From: Cryptomeria japonica
Lineage: Eukaryota; Streptophyta; Pinopsida; Cupressales; Cupressaceae
Assembly: GCF_030272615.1 (NCBI RefSeq)
Contig: NC_081410.1
Location: forward strand, 228,504,915 to 228,568,914
DNA length: 64,000 nt
Direction: 5' to 3'
Notes under the pieces: generated by a model
The model's database searches: none
What the model saw: the letters and a program-made list of their open reading frames with translations, nothing else
What the model was told of the DNA's origin: nothing
Shown: in pieces, positions 24,601 to 36,469 of the stretch
How positions within the stretch are numbered: the stretch's first letter is position 1
Layout of the letters: each line of letters begins with the position of its first letter
Made by a program: the position numbers and the translations under genes

Positions 24601-25640
24601 TAAGGGGTCATATGGTGTCATAAGGGGTCATGCCGTGTACTAGAATGTTAAAAGGGGTCATATGGTGTCATGCGGGGTCATATGGTGTCCTGCGGGGTCA
24701 TATGGGGTCCTAAGGGTCATACGGGGTCCGAAGAGGCCACAAATGTGTTAGAACACCATATGACCCCTTAGGAAACCATATGACCCATTAGGACATCATA
24801 ATTTCCTAATGGGTCATATGGTTTCCTAAGGGGTCATATGGCGTTCTAACACATGTGTGGCCCCTTCGGACCCTGTATGACCCCATATGACCCCATATGA
24901 CCCCTTATGACACCATATGACCCTGCAGGACACCATATGACCTCTCAGGATAACATATGACCCCTTTTAACATCCTAGTACATCACATGACCCCTTATGA
25001 CACCATATGACCCCTTAGGACAATATGATGTCCTAATAGGTCATATGGTGTCCTAAGGGGTCATATGGTGTTCTAACACATGTGACCCCTTAGGACCCCA
25101 TATGACCCCTAACAATACCATATGATCCCTTAGCACACCATATGACCCCTAAGGACACCATATGACCCCTTAGGACCATATGATGTCTCTATGGTGTTTT
25201 AAGGGGTCATATGGTGTTCTAACATGTGTAGCCCCTTAGGACCCCATATGACCCCTAATGACACCATAAGACCCCTTAGGACACCATATGACCCCTTAGG
25301 GAACCATATGGCCCATTAGGACAATATGATGTCCTAATGGGTCATATGGTTTCCTAAGGGGTCATATGGTGTTTTAACACATGTGTGGCCCATTAGGACC
25401 CTATGTGACCCCTAATGGTACCATATGACCCCTTAGGACACCATATGACCCCTCATGACACCATATGACCTCTTAGGACACCATGATGCCCATATGGTAT
25501 ACTAAGGGGTCATACATGGTTTTCTAACACATGGGTTGCCCCTTAGGACCCCATATGACCCCTTAGGACACCATATGACCCGTTAGGACAATATGATGTC
25601 CTAATGTGTCATATGGTGTCCTTAAGGGTTATATGGTGGA
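21684..25640. repeat. Alternating-orientation satellite, array 3 (variant subfamily)
   Basis: Nearly 4 kb of the same 20-bp core units but with a different higher-order layout. Several minus-orientation units lead into an inversion centre AACACATGTGTGGCCCC, then several plus units lead into a second centre GGACAATATGATGTCC. The AACACATGTG centre recurs roughly every 100-220 bp (for example near 21988, 22351, 22606, 23732, 24850, 25377) and appears in reverse at about 24080-24420 and 24745. A linker TTTTAACATCCTAGTACA occurs at about 22252, 22480, 23067, 23602 and 24966. The left edge shares ATTGTATTATGAGAAT with array 1. At 23931-23978 a 48-bp pyrimidine-rich piece like the minisatellite downstream is inserted between two CCATATG words. 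Confidence 0.9.
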
Positions 25641-25647
25641 GTAGAGG

Positions 25648-25650
<3 letters not shown>

Positions 25651-25731
<81 letters not shown>

Positions 25732-25856
25732 GGGGATAATTAGTGGGTAGGAGGAGAGGGGAGAGGGGGATAATTAGGGGGTAGGAAAAGAGGGGATATG
25801 GACATGTATCGACAAAGGGAGAGGAAAAGAGAGGTTAGAGAAAGAGAGGGTTATTG

Positions 25857-25938
<82 letters not shown>

Positions 25939-26805
25939 GGGGATAATTAGTGGGTAGGAGGAGAGGGGAGAGGGGCAAGTATCAACAAAGGGAGAGAAGG
26001 AGAGATGGGGAGAGAGGTCAAGAGAGAGACAAAGAGTAATTAGGGGGATGTGGAGAGGGGAAAGAGGTGTAAGAGAGAGAGGGTAATTAGGGGGAAAGAG
26101 AATGAGAGAGAGGGAGGGAGGTAGAGAGAGTAATTAGGGGGAGGGGTAGAGAGGGGTAAGGAAAGTATAAATAAAGGGAGAGGGGGAGATATGTTAAAGA
26201 GAAAAAGGGTAAGTGGGGGGAGGTGAGAATGAGAGAGAGATTTGGGGAAATAAAGGGGTAGGAGGAGAGGGGGAGAGGGGGAGGTATCAATAGAGGGAGA
26301 GGAGAGATGGGGAGAGAAGTGAAGAGAGATAAAGAGAGGGTAATTATGGGGAGGGGGAGAGGGAAAAGAGGGAAGTATCAAGAGAGAGAGAGAGGGGGGC
26401 ATAATTAAGGGGAGGGGAAGAGGGGGAGAATTGGAGAGAGAAGTATCAACAAAGGGCTCAAGGGGGAGAGAGTTGTGAGAGAGAGGGTAATTGGGGGGAA
26501 GAGAGAATGAGAGAGAGTTGGGGTAAGTTAGAGGGGGAGATAGGTGTGTGAGAGAGATGATAATTGGGGAAGAGAATTAAAGAGAGAGTTGGGGGTAATT
26601 AGGGGGTAGGAGGAGAGGGGGGATGGGAAAGTATCAACAAAGGGAGAGAGGGAGAGATGGGGAGAGAGGTTCAAAGAGAGAGGTCCATAGAGAAGGTAAT
26701 TAGGGGAGGGGAGAGGGGGGAGAGGGAAGTATCAACAAAGTGGGAGAGAGAGTGGGTGGGGGGGAAGTATCAACAAAGGAAGAGGGGGGAGAGATGGGGA
26801 GAGAT
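25651..26805 (+). repeat. Purine-rich minisatellite with (GA)n runs
   Basis: Two pure (GA)n runs (25651-25729 and 25861-25937), each followed by the same TTGGGGATAATTAGTGGG, then a purine-only array whose units contain GTATCAACAAAGGGAGAG, GATGGGGAGAGAGG and GTAATTAGGGGG. At least seven units are visible (about 25810, 25978, 26162, 26284, 26440, 26627, 26727, 26765). ORFs here are repeat artefacts. Confidence 0.9.
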
Positions 26806-27370
26806 CCCTCTAATTATCCTCTCTCTCTATCTCTTTGCTAATACTTCCCCCTCTCCCCCTCTCCCCCTCCCCCTCCCCATAATTATCCTCTCTATATTTC
26901 TATCTTCACCTCTCTCCACATCTCTCCATCTCTCCTTTTGTTGATACTTACCCCACTCCCTCTCTTCTTATCCACTAATTACACCCAACTCTCTCTCTCA
27001 TTATTTCTTCCCCTCAATTACCCTCTCTCTCTCACCTCTCTCCTATGCCTTTATAGATACTTGCCTCTCCCCCTCTCCCCACCCCCTAATCACTCTCTCT
27101 ATCTCTCTTCACCTCTCTCCCAATCTCTCTTCTCTCTTTGTTGTTACTTTCCCCTCTCCCCCTCTCCTCCTACCCCCTAATAATCCCAATCTCTCCCTCT
27201 CATTCTCTCTTCAGCCCAATCACCCCCCTCCCTTTCTCTCTTATCCTACCACCTAATTACCTCTAGCTCTCTCTAACACACTCTCTCTTCCCCCTAATTA
27301 CCCTCTCCTTCTCACCTCTCTCCCCCTCTCCTTTTGTTGATACTTCCCTCTACGCCTCTCCTCGTCCCCT
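26806..27370 (-). repeat. Same minisatellite in inverted orientation (pyrimidine-rich)
   Basis: At about 26806 the top strand switches abruptly from purine to pyrimidine. The units become CTTTGTTGATACTTCCC, CCTAATTACCC and CACCTCTCTCC, the reverse complement of those in the preceding array (copies near 26840, 26938, 27050, 27136, 27333). The two halves therefore form a large imperfect inverted repeat around 26806. Confidence 0.9.
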
Positions 27371-29600
27371 CTGAACTTTGTTGCTAGAGATGGGAAGGAA
27401 ATGCAGAGAGACTAAGTCTAGATCTTAGGGAAGAGAGAGTGAGATAGAGGAGGAAGTGATGAAGAGGTAGAAATATAAGTGTAGATCTTGAGAGAAGGAA
27501 TGAGGGATTCAATGAGAGTTATATACATTGGTTTAGAGAGAGATGTATAAATATGGACAAAAAAGAGGGAGGAAGAAACAAAAAGGTGGAGTGATAGGTT
27601 TACATCTCAGGAGAGAGAGGTTGAGAAATGAACAAAGAGAGATAACATGGTTTACCAAAATTTATTAGACTTAGTAAAATTCCTATATTTTCTATTATTC
27701 ATTACTTATTTAGTGTTTCAGGTATTTTGAGATGATTGTTACAAAAAAATCATGAAAAAGAGGGAATTCATATGAAAAAGTCATGAGCTTTTGATGTTTT
27801 AAAACTGAAGGATGAATTTAAATTAATTATAATTATTTTTAATTTTTTTTTATAGAAACACTACCTATTCCATATTGTAGAGTTCTAAATCAATTTTCCA
27901 ACGTTGTAAAAAATTAAAATTTCGATATGAAACACAAAAGTTATGCCCATTTTACTAAAATATGTTTTTAATTTTTTTTTTCATAATAGATTATCCCATT
28001 TAAATGGATATCCGATTTGGAAAAAACATAATTTTTTCCCTCCATTTTTCACTCGGGATTGCTTTGGGATTTGGCTAGGACATGCCAAGCTTGGAAAGTC
28101 AACACAAAAAATGTGTTTTTGAGTTTTCCTTGTTTTTCCAGACTTTGCCCTAGTGGCTGACGACTTTTTTTTAGCCGAAATTGATAAAACGAAAAAGGGG
28201 TTTTTAAGGGCATTCTCATCTTTCCAACAATATAAATTTTGCCTTATTTTGACTTTAATAAATAATTATTATTCATTTTCTAGTTAAATTTTGACTAAAG
28301 TCCTAATTGATAGGCTAATTGAAAAACATCTATAACATTCAAATGGTATCACATTTTTTGAATCTGAAAGATGTGTCACATTCTATAATTTGCATACTAT
28401 AGGATTAAAAAAAATAAAATTCATAAAGTCTTGACCAAGTTAAGGTGGTCAGACACACGGGTTTTTCTATTTATGAAAAGTTGTAGTAAAAAAATCATAA
28501 TTAATTATTTACTTAAAAAAGAAAATACAAAAAAATGTGTCACATCCAGAAATGAGTCTACTACTTATATTTAAAATCTTATAAAAAAATATTATGATTT
28601 GATTGTGGTTAGGGTTGTCAAACATACACCTACTTCTTATTTTTTTCCTGAGATTTTAGTACTACTGCATTGAAATTTCAAATTTTCATCAAATAGATTT
28701 TTTTTCTTCAGAAAACAACTAGTAGCTTAGAAATTAAATTCAATTTTCTACAAATTATGTTCTTACATATTTTTGAAATAATGTTCATAAGATATTCAAA
28801 TTTTCACGTCAAGTTGCATAACTCTGTTTTTTTAAAATTTCATTATTAAGGGCCAGTTTTGGCCCACCATGATCCTGCACATACCTAGCCAAGAGAACCA
28901 AAGAGATTTATTGAGAGAACCAAGAGAGTTAGCATGACCTAAAGAGATAGATTTAAAAGAGATAATATGAGGCAAAGAAGGATTGTCAAGCCATTTTGCA
29001 AGATTCCAAGTCGTTCCACAAACTTGGGTAGGTGATAAGTGTCAAAATGCTCGGAACTGATATTTGAACATTAAGATGTCGTGGGATGTTTGCACGGTGC
29101 ACTAATGTTCAAATAAATCATGCTAAAAATGACAGGATATAGGAGAATCACACGATTAGCACAAAATTGATACTAAAAGGTACTTGCTTTAAAAGGTGTC
29201 TTGATCATCCTAAGAGGGAAAAAGTTGATGTTAGTGTTGAAATGAGCCTACTCAAATTCTAGGAGAATGGACACTATAGTGGCTACAAAAGTGTTGGTGA
29301 AATTGAAAAAGAGGTATGCAATTTTCAACTCTACAGAGAGACGTTCATTTCTTATCATTTGATCCCTCTGATAAAAACTTCCTTTGTCGTGAAGTTAATT
29401 TTTGTGCCATGTTGTTGGTGATCTCGATACACAAAAGCATGCAAATGGGGGTTGCGAAAATAACCGATTTTAGTATTGTAATTTGGCCAACCGACGTCAT
29501 CCATCAACTCTTCCAACTTTCCATCTTTGTTGCACATTTCTTTCAATGCCTTCCCATAATTTTTCCTGAACAAAAACCCAAGTAAGTTGATGGTAGTTTG
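27371..29600. other. AT-rich intergenic DNA, no gene seen
   Basis: The first 280 bp still carry degenerate purine motifs (AGAGAGTGAGATAGAGG). The rest is AT-rich with T and A runs and has no convincing ORF, RNA gene or transposon end on either strand. Phrases such as a wordy T-rich stretch around 28000-28200 look like old non-coding LTR sequence but I cannot pair them with another copy. Confidence 0.55.
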
Positions 29601-29639
29601 TTTGTTTGAAATTCCAAGAGGTTTGCAATCCATTGTTGA

Positions 29640-31120
29640 GTTGATGGAGGTGCATTAAAAATTAGATTCTTGATTTATCCCTATTGATGATTTGCCCTAT
29701 GGTTGTGTTAATTGTTTTTGCCTCTTTTAGATTGGAAGAACCATATTGTAAGGTGCCATCAACAAAAAAATGGCGTGTGAAGGCTGATAAGCCATTTATC
29801 ACATGGATGCCTTTCCATTCGTCAGATTGGGCCAATGATGTTATTATTTGACTCAACACATCTGCCATAACAATAAACAGGAAATACGATAGTGGATTTA
29901 CTTGTTTGAGACCACGACACACCTAAAAAAAACCGCAGGGTACCCCATTGATAACCACTAAAATGTCAGGGTTGATATACATATGAAAATCCACTTTCTC
30001 CACTCCTTGCTAAAACCAAAACTTCCCATGATTTTTATTAGAAATCACCAATGAACCTGATCATATGATTTTTTTATATTCAATTTCAATAACATGCCTA
30101 TGAAATTGTGTTTTTAAATGGAATGTAGGATTTCGTGTGCAATGATGACTCTGTCCATTATGTATTGATCTAGCACGAAGCCACTTTTCTTTGGTGACAT
30201 TAGTTTTGGTAAGATTATCTTTAACCTATTTTCTATCACTTTAGCAATGATTTTATAAATGGTGTTGCATAATGATATTGGACAAAAATCCACAAAAGAT
30301 AACATAATCATGCCTTTTTTTTAATATAAGCACAATGTTTGTATTGTATTGTTGGTCTTTTAGTATTTGTGCTTTTCTCCTTGATTCCTCCACCATGCCA
30401 ATGGTGTCTCCTCTCATAAAATCCAAACAATTTTGAAACACCAAAGAGCCTTACCGATGCTAAGTTGGAATGTGGCCTCTTTGAGTTCCTTAGGGGTTAT
30501 AATCATAGTTAAAAAAATATTGTCACCTATCGAGACAACTCATGGAGTGTCTCTTACAAATTGATTTTGCAATGATTCAACACTACTTTTGCATCCTAAT
30601 GGATTCTAGAAGAAACTAATACCTTCGACTTGGATATCCTTTGGTTCTAAGAATGAATTTCCACCCGAGTTCTGGATTTGACTGATTTAATTCGAACTTC
30701 GTTTCATCTTCATCGTATTATGATTAATCTTTGTATTTGAGTCTCCCCTAAACTAGACTTGTCTGGATTTTGATTTCCAATAACATTATTCTTTTGCCAC
30801 CATTTCCCTGTATTCAACCAATAAAACTTTCTCTTTGTTGCATTCTCTGAGTCATACCATTGCAAATTAACAGTTTTACTTAAACCCTCCATTTGTTCCT
30901 CTATTCTCTTCTTTTCTTCGAAAACGTTCCCAAAGCACTAACGATTACATTGCTTCAATTTTCCTTTTAATGCCTGTAATCGTTTAGAAAAGATATGATG
31001 GACAATTGCTCCTTTATAAAGTTGTTCTTTTCTCTCTTTTGTCTATTTGATTTGCGACAAGTTTTAGATTTGATAGGGCCAAAATTTAATGGTTTGGTAG
31101 TCGTCTAACTAATGTGCCAA
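29640..31120 (-). pseudogene. LINE reverse transcriptase (ORF2), degenerate
   Basis: Reading the minus strand from about 31120 down, a basic linker (RLQALKGKLKQCNRYCFGNVF, EKKRIEEQMEGLSKT) is followed by KDQQYNTNIVLILKK, CPISLCNTIYKIIAKVIENR and KKSGFVLDQYIMDRVIIAHE, then INPDILVVINGVPCGFF, RGLKQVNPLSYFLFIVMADV and TRHFFVDGTLQYG. These are the successive motifs of a plant L1-type non-LTR reverse transcriptase. The catalytic FADD box is mutated to FVDG and many stops and frameshifts are present. The apurinic endonuclease that should precede the linker is absent, so the copy carries an internal deletion. I see no clear 3' poly(A) (poly-T on this strand). Confidence 0.85.
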
Positions 31121-31329
31121 TTGCTAGTTGTTTGTGCATTTCGTCTCCAAAGGAATGTCCATATTTGTAGCCTAGGGGTGATCGTTCTCTAACACCATGT
31201 TAATTGCCTTCTTTTTGGGGTCTTATCTTTTTGCTTACACATCTCAAATAAGAATATTTATTTTCTTAAATTTCCAACTTTTGAATCCAAGAACTATTGG
31301 AAGTGCAAAGGTAATTTTTCCCAAGAATT

Positions 31330-31592
31330 GTTGTAATTGACAATTGACATTAATTTGATGTGAGCTTATAAAAACGGTTCTCCTTCATTCATGTAGATAG
31401 GGTTTGCCCTAATTTATTACCAATCTGTTTTAGGTAATCTTCAAACTAGTACTTGAAGGGTAGATCGTATAATCTTATCCATAGTGAACCAAGAGAGGGA
31501 CTCATCTCCCTTGGGTTGAAATTTGGAAGCCATTTCTGAGTGTATACATATGGATCATCGAACTTCCATGGGCCATCATTTAATACAATGTT
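31330..31592 (-). pseudogene. LINE ORF1 fragment (DUF4283-like)
   Basis: The minus strand encodes IVLNDGPWKFDDPYVYTQKW, then PREMSPSLGSLWIRLYDLPF and FEDYLKQIGNKLGQTL, with a stop where the family has a Trp (FKY-stop-FEDY). This matches the DUF4283-like N-terminal domain of plant LINE ORF1 nucleic-acid-binding proteins. It lies upstream of the RT on the same strand, as in an intact LINE, with the endonuclease and zinc-knuckle parts missing between them. Confidence 0.75.
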
Positions 31593-31862
31593 CTTATAAA
31601 TCGACTAGGAAAACTACTTTGTCATGAAATAAATTTCATCAGCCTTTGTCCAACATTGTTTAGCCCAACTTCTGATTTCATATGTGCTACGACAACCATT
31701 CAAGATTCTACCAATTATGGTCGTAAGGTGGTATGCATTAGCTTTCTGTCTACAATTGTAGATAGATCATCACACTACACAGGAAAAGAGTTGAAATGCA
31801 GAAGTTAGTTTGTGAAGGGGTTTGTCCCATAGGCTATATTTAGCTTCATGGACGTTAAAATA

Positions 31863-31888
31863 CTTTCTTCTTCTTCTTCTTCTTCTTC
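31863..31888. repeat. (TTC)n microsatellite
   Basis: About eight TTC units; on the minus strand they would encode a Glu run upstream of the LINE ORF1 remnant. Confidence 0.9.
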
Positions 31889-31889
31889 A

Positions 31890-32393
31890 ATATCCACAAT
31901 GTCATTATTTGTTTTTATGGAATTCACAAGGCCTGAAAGATTATTAGTCCTGACTATCTATAGGGGGAGACTAATGTTTTCATCTCACTCAATTAATTTT
32001 CTTTCAAAATTATGTCAAAAATTCTATTCTATGCTTTATATTGATTTTTTATTAAAATCATTTTTCTCTCCATTTTTGTATTTTTTTGATTGGCCGATAG
32101 ATTTTTTCTTGGGGTTTTATTGGGATTGTTTTCTTATACACTTAGAGAGATTGAAGCTACTTTTCTTGGTGGTTTTGTTATATATTTAAATTGTTTTTTA
32201 TTATTAATTATTATATTTAAACAAAAATTATTAAACATTGATTATAATTTAAAAAAAATAAATAAATTTGACATTATATATGATATCAAAAATAATAAAA
32301 AAATGACATAAACAAAATTAATTTTTTAAAAGTCTTTTGAATATGTTTTTCCCCTTTTTTTGCTTTTGTACTATAATTTTACTTGTAATTTTA

Positions 32394-32438
<45 letters not shown>

Positions 32439-32879
32439 TTTATTTCAATTATAGTTTTAATTTTTCAAATTTAATTTATTTAAGAATTTAACTATATTTA
32501 TGTTCAATTTTATAATTAAAAAAATATTTGTTAATATTGAATTTATCTTTCAATTAATGTTATTATTGTTTGTAATATCAATATTTTGTATTCTTATAAT
32601 TTTTAATATTAAAATTTAGGTTCAGAAATATAATTTATTTAACTAATATAATATTATAAAATAAAATAATATGATGTAAATGTGTTCTATTTAAAAAAAA
32701 TTAAATCTTGATATAATAATATTATATAGTTAAATATTATATATTTAATTTTTATATAAAATTATTATTCAGTTATATTTATTTCATTTTAAAAATAGAT
32801 TATAATTTATACTTACCATTATATGCAATATTTTAAATGATTATATATAAAATATTATATACCATTTCCAATATATTTA
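31890..32879. repeat. AT-rich DNA with (TA)n microsatellite
   Basis: Very AT-rich, no gene seen. A pure (TA)n run spans about 32399-32436. The ORFs in this region have no domain and a composition explained by T-rich DNA. Confidence 0.7.
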
Positions 32880-33590
32880 TCTCATCCTCTTTATATACAT
32901 GTCTCTTCCTCTCCCCCTCTCTCCCTATCACAAACATGTGTATTGACAATGGATCCTTATTACTCTCTCACTCTATATCACCATGTAGATCTATCTTTCC
33001 TTCTCCCTCTTCCTCTACATCATGCTATCTCTTTTACTTTACATCTCCCTCTCTATCTTCCTACCTCTCTATATATGTTTGTCTCCCTTTTTATCTCACA
33101 CTATCTTCCTCCTACTCCCTCTATCTATAGACATGTGTACCTCTATTCATTTATGTCTATTCCTCTTTGTCCATCTCCTATCCGTCTCACTATTCTTAGG
33201 CCTCTATATCAATATCTCATTGTCTCTTTATCAAGCTATCTCTCCACACGTCTTGTCCCAAATCTCCCTTTATCTCAATCTTGTTATCTTGTCCTCTCTC
33301 TTCACCCCTATCTCTCTCCCTAACTCTATTTCTATCTATATATCACTTCCTATCTCTATATTTATCTTTCTCTCTCTTCCTAGATCTCTAACTCTCTACC
33401 TCTACATATTTATCTATTCATCTCTATCTATCCCCATCTCATCTCTTTATCTCTCTCTCTCTTCTTCTATCCTTCTCTTGATAATCCCCTTCCTCCATCT
33501 CCATCTTTATCTATAGCTTTTTTATCTCTATCTCCTTACCCCATCTCCCTCACTCTTCCCCACTCCATCTCTCCCTCTCTCCCTATTATG
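32880..33590. repeat. CT-rich low-complexity tract with TATC/CTCT words
   Basis: A degenerate pyrimidine-rich tract (TCTCCCTCTCTATCTTCC-like words) with interspersed TATATA. Three overlapping Leu/Ser-rich ORFs of 97-164 codons run through it; they are translations of the repeat and not genes. Confidence 0.85.
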
Positions 33591-33739
33591 AACATAACAT
33601 GACCTTAATTATCTTCTCAATTTATAGGTTTTATTTCACTCCCGATTGGATCTTTGTAAGTGGATGCATAATTGATTTGAAGATATCATTTCTTCATTAA
33701 GACCTTTGTTGCACAAACAACATCACTTGCTGAATGACC

Positions 33740-34530
33740 TACCAGTTGACCTCACTTAATATACAAGAGTATGCAACTAATAGACCAAAAAATTCCCTAA
33801 TTGACCTTCCAAACCTCTTCGATATACATATTGCATGCCAAGGTGCAATTGCTAGTTTTAGGCTAATGTTGGATTACTCCATCAATTGTCTTTTTTTACT
33901 TTCACATTTGAAATATCTATATGTTTGTTTCAACATCAAAACAAAAATGGTGGCAAACAAAAAGACAGTTGGCTTGAGGTACTAGACAAGCCAAAAACCA
34001 CATAACATCAATCACCTCGCTTAATACACAAGAGTATGCAACTAATAGACCAAAAAATTCCCTAATTGACCTTCCAAACCTCTTCGATATACATATTGCA
34101 TGCCAAGGTGCAATTGCTAGTTTAAGGCTAATGTTGGAATACTCCATCAATTGTCTTTTTTTACTTTCACAATTGAAATATCTATATGTTTGTTTCAACA
34201 TCAAAACAAAAATACAGTTGGCTTGAGGTACTAGACAAGCCAAAAACCACATAACATCAATCACCTCGCTTAATACACAAGAGTATGCAACTAATAGACC
34301 AAAAAATTCCCTAATTGACCTTCCAAACCTCTTCGATATACATATTGCACGCCAAGGTACAATTGCTAGTTTTAGGCTAATGTCAGATTACTCCATCAAT
34401 TGTCTTTTTTTACTTTCACAATTGAAATATCTATATGTTTGTTTCAACATCAAAACAAAAATGGCGGCAAACAAAAAGACAGTTGGCTTGAGGTACTAGA
34501 CAAGCCAAAAACCACATAACATCAATCACT
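33740..34530. repeat. Three-copy tandem repeat, unit 265 bp
   Basis: The word CAAGAGTATGCAACTAATAG begins at 33764, 34029 and 34278. Copies 1 and 3 contain the segment GGCAAACAAAAAGAC, while copy 2 lacks 16 bp there, which accounts exactly for its 249-bp length against 265. Divergence between copies is low, so the amplification is fairly recent. A 164-codon or shorter ORF in it shows no domain. Confidence 0.95.
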
Positions 34531-36469
34531 AAGTTGCTTATGAAATCTAAACAACAAGCAATCCTTTTATTTTTTTCACAAAAAAACAATAACTCATTAG
34601 TTTTTAGCAAATAGGCAGGGACTCCAGCTATATCAACTCTTGTTTAGTTTGCTTTCCTCCTTTTGCAAGTTTACACTGCCTTTCTTTTTCCTCTACTATA
34701 CACCATTTTCTTTTATAATAAAACATTGAAATTTATTATAACTATAATTATTAAATTTTTAATTAAATTAAGATGATGTTTTTAAAGAATAATCTATATT
34801 TTCATCATAATTTTTGTATTTATATTATAATATTTGTTAAAGTGAGTTATAATTAATATTACATAAATATAATTAAAATAATATAATTTTAAAATAAATA
34901 ATTCAAAATTATAATAATTAAGGATTACAATAAATATTTTTATTACAATACTATGAAGTCAAAGTACTTGTCAATACATGACTACATAACTAATTAGTTA
35001 TTAACTCTTGCCAAAGCAAGATATTATTGCATCTATTGAATCTAATTTTTTAATTAGTTTAGCCAATCAATGCAAAGAATTAATTTTTTTGAAAAAAAAA
35101 CTATAATCTAAATTTAATTTTTACTTTAAATAATTATAAAATAGACATTTTTCTCTTTCTATTAGTGATAGTACATATAAAATTCAATTTTCCAAAAAAA
35201 AACATATACAAATTTACACAATGTTATTAAATAAAATGTCAAAATTTTCCAAAAAAAAAACAAATACAAATTTACACAATGTTATTAAATAAAATATCAA
35301 ATTATAGATGTCACTCAAATGTATTCGTAACTTACAATGTGTAGTTATTTGATTGCATGTGTACTAAGTGGTGTCTTGCGTCTTCTAAGGGTCTAAATCT
35401 AACATAGGACACAACCCATATTGATTATTCACATTATCATGATTTAGGAAATAGTATTATGTTAATTGCTCAAAATATTAGATATGAATAATCAATATGA
35501 TTGAAGGAAAAGTTTGAAGTGCATATGACTATGGTCAGCTTTATTTTGATTAAAGTCTAAATCATAAATTATGCTCTTGTTTAAGTTTTTCAATTTTTTT
35601 AAGGATTAATAATTTTTTTTTTTAAATTATGTTTGTTTTGTTTGTGTTAATATTTTATAATTTATTATTAAATTGAGAAAAGAAAGATATGTAGGTTGTA
35701 AATTTAGTATGATAATCTAATTATCTCTTATCTCATCTTAATAACAAATTATTAAATATAATTTAATTTTTTTAATAAAAAATTCTTATTTTATAATTAT
35801 CTTCTAATAAAAAATAAGGGGCCCTAGTTAATATAAAAGGCATTTTCAATCTATTCAAGTCTTTCCTCTTTTCACTTTCAACCATGAGTTCTTCTTTAGA
35901 CGAATACTACTAAGGTATCCATTGCATTCAATTTCTTTAACAATTATTTTTTTAATTAATAATTTAAAAAATATATTATCTTGAATAGTCATTGTAAAAA
36001 TAAAATTATTATTTTTCTTTTATATAAATTACATCCATTTCATTAATTTTTTCTAGATCAGTTGTCAACTCAATTAATATCGAATACGAAAAGCTTCTCC
36101 CCAAAATCTTTAATTCAAATTTCATAAATCTACATATCTCTATCTTCGTCTCTAACTATTGGCAGGAACTTGATGCATCTACATATCTCTGCCTGCCTCT
36201 CTAACTATTGGCAGGAACTTGATGCATTGTGTCCCTTATTTTCAAAAAGATAATTATGTAATTACTTTTAATGATTTTAAGATGATATTTATGTTTAATA
36301 GTTTTAAAAATATAAATTTAGAATCTTTAGTTTTAATGTTTGTACATAAAATGAAAGAAAAGAAATTAGTATAGTCATATCAATGTAAAAACAAATGCAA
36401 ATGTAATCTATTATTGTTGACACAAATGTGAACACATTAATTCTTTTGTTTTAGATTGATGTACATGTC
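34531..36469. other. AT-rich intergenic DNA with two short tandem duplications
   Basis: No gene is visible. A 59-bp duplication lies at about 35183-35300 (each copy with TACAAATTTACACAATG) and a 49-bp duplication at 36130-36227 (CTACATATCTCT...TTGATGCAT). At 35831-35915 there is a promoter-like layout (ATATAAAAGG, then about 45 bp, then an ATG with a nine-codon ORF, MSSSLDEYY, and a GTATCC after it), which could be a decayed first exon. Confidence 0.6.

Noticed and set aside
26040-27180. Pro/Ser/Leu-rich ORFs on both strands
   Set aside because: Translations of the GA/CT minisatellite.
32837-33516. ORFs of 97-164 codons rich in Leu, Ser and Ile
   Set aside because: They come from the CT-rich low-complexity tract; overlapping frames are equally long.
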